From NCBI GenBank assembly GCA_025061865.1, contig JANXAA010000076.1, positions 1 through 8,595 of the forward strand: 8,595 nucleotides of DNA. The letters are read 5' to 3'. A program made the position numbers and the translations under genes. The notes beneath the pieces were generated by a model. It was not told the origin of the DNA, searched no databases, and was given only the letters and a program-made list of their open reading frames with translations. Source of the DNA: Acidobacteriota bacterium (GTDB lineage: Bacteria > Acidobacteriota > HRBIN11). Position 1 is the first letter of the stretch; the number at the start of each line of letters is the position of its first letter. Positions 1-5,615 of the stretch are shown here, in pieces.

Positions 1-5
1 GATGG

Positions 6-1952
6 ATGGCCCTGCGGCCTCGGACCCTGGGGCCGGTTCGCAACCTGGAACAGCACGTGCGACCCGACTGGTGGCGGCGCATCTTTAACTCCATCTACCT
101 CAAGACGGATGCGGATGTGATCGACGACCCCGCTATTACAGTCCAAGAGGTCGATTTCATCATCCGTCAGCTCCGGCTTCAGCCTGACGACCGTATCCTC
201 GACCTCTGCTGCGGCCAGGGTCGGCATAGTCTGGAGTTGGCCCGTCGGGGTTTCCGGTCCATCGACAGTCTGGACCGGTCCCACTACCTCATCCAGCGGG
301 CTAAGGTCGCCGCCCGCAAGGAAGGTCTACCGGTCCGTTTCCGGGAGGGGGACGCCCGGAAGCTCCCCTACGGACCCGACACCTTTGACGTAGTCCTCTT
401 GCTGGGCAACAGCTTCGGCTACTTCGAAAGCCTTCAGGATGACCTCCAGGTCTTGCGAGAGATCCGCCGTGTCCTGAAGCCCTGGGGTCGCGTCCTCATC
501 GATGTGGCCGACGGTGACTATCTGCGCCGTTCCTTTGAACCTCGTTCGTGGGAGTGGATCGACCGCAACTATTTTGTCTGCCGGGAACGGAGCCTTTCGT
601 CGGACGGAGAGCGCCTTATCACGCGAGAAGTCGTGACCCACGTCCGGAAGGGCGTCATCGTCGACCAGTTTTACGCCGAGCGCCTTTATAATCCAGAGCG
701 CCTCCAGGCCTTGCTGACTGACGCCGGTTTCAGTGATATCGAGTTCCCAGGCACCCTGACGCCTGAGTCCCAGCGGAATCAGGACTTGGGCATGATGACC
801 CGTCGGATCATCGTCACGGCCGTCGTCAAAAAGGCTTGGTCCAACGTTCGCCCCAAACCCCAATCGGCCATCCGCTCCGTCGCCGTCGTCCTCGGCGATC
901 CCCGGAAGCCGGACCCCCTCAAGCCGGGACACCGCTTCGATGAGGACGACCTCTACACGATCGATCAGCTTAAGGATGCCCTGCGAGACCTCCCCGGCTA
1001 TCGGTTCGTCTACCTGGACGATCACGACCGCCTGATCGAGCACCTGACCCGCCTGAAGGGGAAAATCGACTTCGTGTTCAACCTCTGTGACGAAGGCTTC
1101 GGCAACGAACCCCAGCGGGAACTGCACGTCCCGGCCCTCTTGGAAATCTTGGGCATCCCCTATACGGGGGCAGGGCCCCAATGCTTGGCCTACTGTTATG
1201 ACAAGTCCCTCGTCCGAGGCATCGCCAAGGAGATGGGGATTCCCGTCCCGGAAGCCATCTTCATTCGTCCCGAGGACACGACTTTCGAGCTTCCGATGAG
1301 CTTTCCAGTCATCGTGAAGCCCAACTTCGGGGACAGCAGTTTCGGTATTACGGTCCGGTCCGTCTGCTCGACCATCGAGGAGTTGTCAGCGGCTATCGAA
1401 GAGATCCGAACAAAGTTTGGCTATGAGAAACCCATCCTTGTCGAAGAATTCCTGACGGGCAAGGACCTGACGGTCGGTATCATTGGGAATCCCCCGGACG
1501 ATTACGTCGTCCTGCCCATCGCCGAAGAGGACTATTCGGTCCTACCGCCGGGCTTGCCACCCATCTGTGGATATGAGGCCAAGTGGCTTCCGGACTCCCC
1601 CTACTGGAACCTCCGGTCGATCCCGGCTGACCTGGCGGACGACACCGAGAAGGCTATCATTGAGGATTGCCTGCAACTCTTCCAACGTCTCGGCTGTCGA
1701 GACTACGCCCGCTTTGACTGGCGTCTGGACGCTGAAGGGCGGCCCAAGCTTCTGGAGGTCAACCCGAATCCCGGCTGGTGCTGGGACGGCCATCTGGCTA
1801 AGATGGCGGCCTTGCAGGGTATGAATTATGCGGAAATGCTCCTGGCCATCCTGCAGGCGGCCGAACGGCGTCTGGGCCTGAGGCCGACAGTCGAAGCGAC
1901 CGAGGCCGCTGTCTCCATCCGGTCGGATGCCTCTGTAGCTATCCGCCGGTAA
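6..1952 (+). CDS. SAM-dependent methyltransferase fused to a Ddl-like ATP-grasp ligase
   Basis: A 648-residue two-domain protein. Residues about 40-275 form a class I SAM methyltransferase: the glycine-rich motif ILDLCCGQGRH is at 64-74, an acidic LDRS at 89-92, and EGDARKLPY at 114-122. Residues about 290-620 form an ATP-grasp ligase of the D-Ala-D-Ala ligase family. Visible there are the lid-like VIVKPNFGDSSFGI (435-448), EEFLTGKDLTVG (480-491), GYEAKW (522-527), ARFDW (568-572) and LLEVNPNPG (582-590). D571, E584 and N586 keep the 13- and 2-residue spacing of the metal ligands in Ddl enzymes. The N-terminal Ser-x-Glu-Arg and His-Gly/Gly-Glu-Asp-Gly motifs of canonical Ddl are not seen; the equivalent stretch reads FNLCDEGFGNEPQ (358-370). 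The substrate is therefore probably an amino acid or peptide other than two D-Ala, and the methyl acceptor is unknown. No signal peptide is visible, so it is likely cytoplasmic. Only five bases precede this ATG, so the true start could lie outside the window. Domain assignment is firm; joint function is not. Confidence 0.88.
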   Translation: MALRPRTLGPVRNLEQHVRPDWWRRIFNSIYLKTDADVIDDPAITVQEVDFIIRQLRLQPDDRILDLCCGQGRHSLELARRGFRSIDSLDRSHYLIQRAKVAARKEGLPVRFREGDARKLPYGPDTFDVVLLLGNSFGYFESLQDDLQVLREIRRVLKPWGRVLIDVADGDYLRRSFEPRSWEWIDRNYFVCRERSLSSDGERLITREVVTHVRKGVIVDQFYAERLYNPERLQALLTDAGFSDIEFPGTLTPESQRNQDLGMMTRRIIVTAVVKKAWSNVRPKPQSAIRSVAVVLGDPRKPDPLKPGHRFDEDDLYTIDQLKDALRDLPGYRFVYLDDHDRLIEHLTRLKGKIDFVFNLCDEGFGNEPQRELHVPALLEILGIPYTGAGPQCLAYCYDKSLVRGIAKEMGIPVPEAIFIRPEDTTFELPMSFPVIVKPNFGDSSFGITVRSVCSTIEELSAAIEEIRTKFGYEKPILVEEFLTGKDLTVGIIGNPPDDYVVLPIAEEDYSVLPPGLPPICGYEAKWLPDSPYWNLRSIPADLADDTEKAIIEDCLQLFQRLGCRDYARFDWRLDAEGRPKLLEVNPNPGWCWDGHLAKMAALQGMNYAEMLLAILQAAERRLGLRPTVEATEAAVSIRSDASVAIRR

Positions 1953-2127
1953 GGATGGGGGCCGGTGCGGGGGTTGGGCGCTCGGGAGTTTGGACATTCC
2001 GACACCCAAGCCGAGACTCCCGTAGGGCCCAGACCCCCTCCCCTGAGGGGAAACCCAAATCGGAACATCTATCTGGACGAAGCGTCAGAACGGGGCGGAG
2101 AGGGTTTCAGGAACTTGAGAGGCTTCC

Positions 2128-2158
2128 ATGAACCCACTCTGGCGAGCGGGGTCGGGAG
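2128..2158. repeat. Dispersed hairpin repeat, copy A
   Basis: This 31-nt stretch matches 4760-4790 at 26 of 31 positions with no gaps. It holds CCCACTC (2133-2139) and GAGCGGG (2144-2150), a 7-bp stem with one A-C mismatch and a TGGC loop. In copy B the mismatch is a G-C pair and the stem is longer. Both copies are non-coding and upstream of a gene. Function is unknown. Confidence 0.6.
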
Positions 2159-2164
2159 TTTTTT
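2136..2164 (+). terminator. Possible weak intrinsic terminator
   Basis: ACTCT (2136-2140) can pair with GGAGT (2155-2159), and CGA (2143-2145) with TCG (2152-2154), leaving two bulged G residues. The T run 2159-2164 follows directly. This fold excludes the CCCACTC/GAGCGGG hairpin of the overlapping repeat, so the region has two alternative structures, only one of them next to the U tract. It could end transcription of the upstream fusion gene. The stem is short and imperfect, so the call is tentative. Confidence 0.3.
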
Positions 2165-2300
2165 CGAGAACCCCCCGGGAGTAGCTACTTCGGTTAAAAT
2201 CAATCCTAACGAAGGAACAGTTCGCCAGGCAAAGGATCTGTAGCGTCCTCACGAATCGAACGACACTGAACACCCCACACCCAAGACGAAACACCGGTAT

Positions 2301-3110
2301 ATGTTCGAACTGTGGCCGAAGTGGGTCAGTCTCGTCTACTGGGGCGTCATGGGAGCCGCCATGGGGAGCTTTTTGAACGTGTGCATCTACCGCATCCCTC
2401 GAGGCGAGAGTATCGTCTTCCCCCGGTCCCGATGCCCCCAGTGCACCCATCCGATCCCCTGGTACTACAACATCCCGGTCCTGTCTTGGCTATGGCTTCG
2501 GGGCCGGTGTGCTTTCTGTCGGGGTCCTATCAGCGTGCGATACTTCTTGGTCGAACTCTGGACGGCCCTCACGTATGTCGGCCTTTTCGACCGCTGGGGC
2601 TGGAGCCCGACGTTCTTCATCCTGGCCGTCTTCCTGAGCCTCTGCATTGCCTTGTTCTTCATCGACCTGGAGTGGCAAATTCTTCCAAACGGGCTGACGG
2701 TCCCTGGGACCGTCGTCGGACTCTTGACGATGGGACCCAACACCCTGGTGACGTGGGAGTCGAGCCTACTGGGCTTTGGCCTGGGCGTGACGCTTCCTCT
2801 CGGGCTGATTGGCCTCTACTGGTTGGTCCGCCGAGAGGCGGGCATGGGCCTGGGGGACGTCAAGCTGTTGGCCATGATCGGGGCTTTCCTGGGTACCCAA
2901 CGACTCCTGATGACCCTGATGGCGGCCTCCGTGGCCGGTGTCCTTGGAGGCCTGGTCCTCTGGCGAATTCATCGGACGACCCCACTGGGTCGGGTCGCCG
3001 TGCCTTTCGGGACGTTCCTCTGTGGAGTCGCTTGGCTCGTCGTGTTCTGGGGCGACGCCGTCTATGAGGCCTACCACCGCTGGCTGGTCCGGTGGTATCT
3101 GGAATGGTAA
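2301..3110 (+). CDS. pilD: Type IV prepilin peptidase / N-methyltransferase (A24 family)
   Basis: An inner-membrane aspartic protease that cleaves the leader of type IV prepilins and type II secretion pseudopilins and methylates the new N-terminus. The 269-residue length is normal for the family. The N-terminal domain shows GSFLNVCIYRIPRGESIVF (22-40) and the zinc-binding cysteine pairs C45/C48 and C70/C73 (CPQC and CAFC). The protease domain has the first catalytic aspartate D122 in FFIDLEWQILPNGLT and the second, D186, in GMGLGDVKLL (GxGD motif). Several hydrophobic membrane segments follow each motif. All key residues are present, so it should be active. No pilin or secretion genes sit beside it here, so its substrates are encoded elsewhere. 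The chosen ATG gives the usual short hydrophobic lead-in before GSFLN; the upstream sequence has no clear ribosome binding site. Confidence 0.95.
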   Translation: MFELWPKWVSLVYWGVMGAAMGSFLNVCIYRIPRGESIVFPRSRCPQCTHPIPWYYNIPVLSWLWLRGRCAFCRGPISVRYFLVELWTALTYVGLFDRWGWSPTFFILAVFLSLCIALFFIDLEWQILPNGLTVPGTVVGLLTMGPNTLVTWESSLLGFGLGVTLPLGLIGLYWLVRREAGMGLGDVKLLAMIGAFLGTQRLLMTLMAASVAGVLGGLVLWRIHRTTPLGRVAVPFGTFLCGVAWLVVFWGDAVYEAYHRWLVRWYLEW

Positions 3111-3111
3111 A

Positions 3112-3206
3112 GGTCTCAGGTCCCGGGAAGAGATGCATGAGTGTGATAGAGGAGGGTCAGGTCTTCCCTCCCGGAACCTGGGACCCGGCCTCCGGGACCT
3201 GGACTC
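3112..3206. repeat. Three-copy inverted-repeat block after prepilin peptidase gene
   Basis: GGTCTCAGGTCCCGGGA (3112-3128) starts two bases after the stop codon. Its reverse complement recurs at 3169-3185 with 15 of 17 positions matching. A third element, CCGGGACCTG (3192-3201), is a perfect 10-bp complement of 3117-3126. The first element can therefore pair with either of the two downstream elements, but not both. A small CCCGG/CCGGG hairpin with a 3-nt loop spans 3184-3196. The T/C-rich TCTTCTT (3205-3211) after the last element gives a weak terminator-like context. The block lies in the 136-nt gap before the transporter gene. Confidence 0.55.
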
Positions 3207-3246
3207 TTCTTACATCCCCACCACCCCTAGGGTCTAGGCCATCCCC

Positions 3247-4593
3247 ATGCGGACTGCCCAATACTGGTGTCTGTACGATTGGGCCAACTCGGCCTTTGCG
3301 ACCGTCATGCTGACGGCTGTCTTGCCGACGTACTTCCTCGGCGTAGCACCCGGGCGGGCCCAGTTCTTAGGTCTCGAATGGCCGGCCGAGAGTCTGTGGG
3401 CTTACACGGTCGGCGTATCCGTCGGTCTGATGGCTCTACTGATGCCGGTCCTCGGGGCCGTCGCCGACCAAGCCGGCCGCCGGTTTGCCGCCCTCGTGGC
3501 CTTTGCGACCGTCGGTGTCCTGGCGACTGTCGCCACGGGTGTCGTACCGCCGGCGGACTGGTGGGGCCTCCTGGTAGCCTTCATCATTGGCAATATCGGA
3601 TTTGAGGGTTCACTCGTCTTTTACAACGCCCTGCTTCCCCATATCGTCGGACCGAAGGACTACGACCGGGTGTCGAGCTGGGGCTTTGCGGCCGGCTACG
3701 TCGGAGGCGGTCTCGCCTTGGCCGGTGTGCTGGCCTGGCTATGGGTCGCCCCGACGTGGGGGGATATCCCGGCCATCCAGGCCGTCCGCCACGGGCTGGT
3801 CGCCACGGGCCTCTGGTGGGGTCTCTTCGGGGCCATCGCTTGCTGGGGCTTGCGGCATGTCGAGTCCCAACCGGTCCGGCCATTGGGTTTAGGTGAAGCC
3901 TGGCAACAGGGGTGGGCCCAGCTTCGCCAGACGTTTCAGGCCCTCCGGCCCCACAGGTCGGCCTTCCGGTTCTTGATGGCATACCTCATTTACAACGACG
4001 CCGTCGAGACGACGATCGCCCTGGCAGCCGTCTTTGGCCAGAAAGCCCTGGCCATTCCGCAGACCCGTTTGATCTTGATTATCCTAGTCGTGCAGCTCCT
4101 GGCCTTTCCGGGTGCCCTCTTCTGGGGATGGCTCACGCGACGGGTCGCTACCTTCCACGCCCTGGAAGTCTTGCTGGGTCTATGGGCTTTTGCGACGGCC
4201 GGGGCGTTCTTCATCCGGACAGAAGCGGCTTTCTGGGGCCTCGCCGTCGGGATTGCGTTCATCTTAGGGGGCATCCAGGCCCTCAGCCGCTCGTATTATG
4301 CCCGGCTATTCCCGGCCGAGAGTTCAGGCGAGTTTTTTGGCTTCTATGCCGTCACGAGCAAGTTTGCGGCCATCTTGGGGCCGATCCTGGTCGGGATGAT
4401 GGCCCAGGTCTTTGGCCACATCCGCTATGGTATCCCGGTGTTGGTCCTTTTCTATATCGTCGGCTGGGTCATCCTACGAACGATCCCGACCTCGGATCGG
4501 GCAGGTGGGCAGGGAGGCAGGTCGGCAGATGGGCAGTCGGGGCGGTCGAAACGCCGGGTATCTCAGGGGCGGCTCTTGGGAGGATCATCCTAA
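3247..4593 (+). CDS. MFS transporter, UMF1/Atg22-like family
   Basis: A 448-residue integral membrane protein with about twelve hydrophobic segments. Family marks are YDWANSAF (10-17) at the N-terminus, the MFS loop signature GAVADQAGRR (70-79), NALLPHI (127-133), SSWGFAAGYVGGGL (143-156), IYNDAVETTI (238-247) and GGIQALSRSYYARLFP (341-356). These match the bacterial UMF1 group related to the yeast vacuolar effluxer Atg22. The cargo of the bacterial members is not established, though amino acid export has been suggested by analogy. The last membrane segment ends near residue 411. Residues 419-434 (AGGQGGRSADGQSGRS) are encoded by an 8-nt-period DNA array, and the basic tail after it is low-complexity, so the C-terminus looks like a secondary extension. 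The gene starts 136 nt after the prepilin peptidase stop with no strong ribosome binding site. Confidence 0.9.
   Translation: MRTAQYWCLYDWANSAFATVMLTAVLPTYFLGVAPGRAQFLGLEWPAESLWAYTVGVSVGLMALLMPVLGAVADQAGRRFAALVAFATVGVLATVATGVVPPADWWGLLVAFIIGNIGFEGSLVFYNALLPHIVGPKDYDRVSSWGFAAGYVGGGLALAGVLAWLWVAPTWGDIPAIQAVRHGLVATGLWWGLFGAIACWGLRHVESQPVRPLGLGEAWQQGWAQLRQTFQALRPHRSAFRFLMAYLIYNDAVETTIALAAVFGQKALAIPQTRLILIILVVQLLAFPGALFWGWLTRRVATFHALEVLLGLWAFATAGAFFIRTEAAFWGLAVGIAFILGGIQALSRSYYARLFPAESSGEFFGFYAVTSKFAAILGPILVGMMAQVFGHIRYGIPVLVLFYIVGWVILRTIPTSDRAGGQGGRSADGQSGRSKRRVSQGRLLGGSS
4501..4548 (+). repeat. Octamer tandem array (GCAGGTSG-type) in transporter 3' end
   Basis: GCAG recurs exactly every 8 bases at 4501, 4509, 4517, 4525 and 4533, with a diverged sixth unit from 4541. 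Units read GCAGGTGG, GCAGGGAG, GCAGGTCG, GCAGATGG, GCAGTCGG and GGCGGTCG. Eight is not a multiple of three, so the encoded peptide does not repeat; this points to a DNA-level repeat rather than a protein repeat. The same family occurs at 6687-6720 and, inverted, at 6869-6908. The closely spaced G runs (4499-4514) might also form a G-quadruplex. Confidence 0.8.
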
Positions 4594-4669
4594 GCGCTGG
4601 AGAGCTACCGTCTACGGGCATCTTCCAGCATGGCGTCATCTTAGGAATCCTTGACTGGCTAAAAATCAC

Positions 4670-4699
4670 GTGACGCTCGAGTCGCTATCCCCCTATAAG
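4670..4699 (+). promoter_or_regulatory. Candidate sigma70-type promoter upstream of uracil-DNA glycosylase
   Basis: GTGACG (4670-4675; 4 of 6 matches to TTGACA) is separated by 18 bases from TATAAG (4694-4699; 5 of 6 matches to TATAAT). A transcript starting near 4706 would have a leader of about 155 nt that includes the hairpin at 4763-4784. It is the best promoter match in the 269-nt gap, but it is a pattern match only. Confidence 0.35.
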
Positions 4700-4759
4700 T
4701 CCCTTCCGCTTAATCTCATCGGCCGGGACCCGACACCCGAGACCTCATACTGCATCCAG

Positions 4760-4790
4760 ATGACCCCGCTCTAGCGAGCGGGGTTGCGAG
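4760..4790. repeat. Dispersed hairpin repeat, copy B
   Basis: This is the second copy of the 31-nt repeat at 2128-2158. ACCCCGCTC (4763-4771) pairs perfectly with GAGCGGGGT (4776-4784) around a TAGC loop, a 9-bp stem. A further TAGCGAG at 4794-4800 repeats the loop and right-arm sequence. No T run follows, so this is not a standard terminator. It lies about 80 nt before the uracil-DNA glycosylase start. Confidence 0.6.
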
Positions 4791-4862
4791 CCCTAGCGAG
4801 TGAAGGTTGGATCGGGCATCCTGCCATCTTGTATCCTGCCCTTGCGATGAAATCATCAGGCT

Positions 4863-5585
4863 ATGGACGATTGGAAGCGACTGTATCAAGACGTCATTAC
4901 CTGCCGCCAGTGCCCTCGGCTCGTCCAGCACCGGGAACACGTCGGTCAGGTCAAGCGGCGGGCCTACCGAGATGAAACCTACTGGGCCCGACCGATTCCC
5001 GGTTGGGGCGACCCCCAGGCCCGGCTTCTAATCGTCGGTCTCGCCCCGGCGGCCCACGGCGGAAACCGCACGGGTCGCATCTTCACGGGCGACGCTTCCG
5101 GCAACTTCCTGATGGCCGCCCTTCACTGGACGGGTTTTGCGAACCAGCCGTACTCTCTTCATCGCAATGATGGCTTGGTCCTGCGGGACGTATACATCAC
5201 GGCCGTCGTGCGATGCGTCCCACCGGGCAACCGGCCTCGACCGGACGAGCTCCGGAACTGCCGGGCTTTCCTGATGCGGGAGCTGGAACTCTTGCATCGC
5301 GTACGAGTCGTCCTGACGCTCGGCCAGGTCGCCACGCAGGGGTTTTTGGCCGCTTGGTCGGCGTGGCGGTCCTTGCCGAGACCGCTCCGGGTCCGATTTC
5401 GTCACGGCGGCCAGTGCGCTTTAGACGAGACGCATACGCTTCTGATGAGCTACCATCCGAGTCGGCAGAACACCCAGACGGGACGGCTCACGAGGGCGAT
5501 GCTCGTGGCCGTCTTGGAAGCCGCGCGGGACCTCTTAGGGTCGGAAGGGTCAGGGGTCCGATTGTCTCAGACTCTTGACCCCTGA
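4863..5585 (+). CDS. udgB: Family 5 uracil-DNA glycosylase (UDGb)
   Basis: A base-excision repair enzyme that removes uracil, and in this family some other deaminated bases, from DNA. The 240-residue protein has the family-5 active-site motif GLAPAAHGGNRTGRIFTGD (59-77), in which the usual polar catalytic Asp or Asn of family 1 is replaced by Ala. The second motif, SYHPSRQNTQTGRLT (196-210), is also present. Four cysteines for the 4Fe-4S cluster are in place: C14 and C17 near the N-terminus, C118 in RCVPPGNRP, and C133. All family hallmarks are intact. The ATG is preceded by only a weak TCAGG. The last dozen or so codons and the stop lie inside a 13-bp inverted repeat, so the final residues (GSGVRLSQTLDP) are probably not conserved. 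The next gene starts 30 nt downstream on the same strand, so co-transcription is plausible although the functions are unrelated. Confidence 0.94.
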   Translation: MDDWKRLYQDVITCRQCPRLVQHREHVGQVKRRAYRDETYWARPIPGWGDPQARLLIVGLAPAAHGGNRTGRIFTGDASGNFLMAALHWTGFANQPYSLHRNDGLVLRDVYITAVVRCVPPGNRPRPDELRNCRAFLMRELELLHRVRVVLTLGQVATQGFLAAWSAWRSLPRPLRVRFRHGGQCALDETHTLLMSYHPSRQNTQTGRLTRAMLVAVLEAARDLLGSEGSGVRLSQTLDP

Positions 5586-5589
5586 CCCT
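5546..5589. repeat. 13-bp perfect inverted repeat across glycosylase stop codon
   Basis: AGGGTCAGGGGTC (5546-5558) is perfectly complementary to GACCCCTGACCCT (5577-5589), with an 18-nt loop. The TGA stop (5583-5585) lies in the right arm. No T run follows, so it is not a typical intrinsic terminator. Between two closely spaced genes it could act as an mRNA-stabilising or processing hairpin, or be a mobile palindromic element; the sequence does not decide. Confidence 0.7.
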
Positions 5590-5615
5590 CGGAAACCCAA
5601 CGCCGAGCACCGAAC

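Larger units (their letters stand above)
1953..2300. other. Structured 348-nt intergenic region
   Basis: No convincing gene lies here. The left part is G/C-run rich, with CGGGAGT (1983-1989) able to pair with ACTCCCG (2016-2022) and a small TCCCC/GGGGA hairpin at 2039-2051. The middle holds a hairpin repeat and a T6 run, listed separately. The right part has a bulged hairpin: CTTCG plus TTA at 2188-2196 pairs with TAA plus CGAAG at 2207-2214. A -10-like TAAAAT lies at 2195-2200 but has no acceptable -35 partner. No strong Shine-Dalgarno sequence precedes the gene at 2301. Confidence 0.5.

Noticed and set aside
327..1181. Long minus-strand open frame (284 codons)
   Set aside because: It lies fully inside the methyltransferase-ligase gene, has no recognisable domain, and is the expected antisense shadow of GC-rich coding DNA.
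6..1952. Mycosporine-like amino acid synthesis by the methyltransferase/Ddl-like pair
   Set aside because: That pathway uses separate methyltransferase and Ddl-like proteins plus two other enzymes, none of which are seen here; domain similarity alone is too weak.
2195..2200. TAAAAT as a promoter -10 for the prepilin peptidase gene
   Set aside because: The position 17 bases upstream is a C run with no resemblance to a -35 element.
2312..3067. Overlapping plus-strand open frame inside the prepilin peptidase gene
   Set aside because: The +1-shifted frame is low-complexity and Pro/Gly/Arg-rich; the other frame has all family motifs.
3133..3237. Short open frame of 34 codons between prepilin peptidase and transporter genes
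   Set aside because: It overlaps the inverted-repeat block, its composition follows the repeats, and nothing in the peptide is recognisable.
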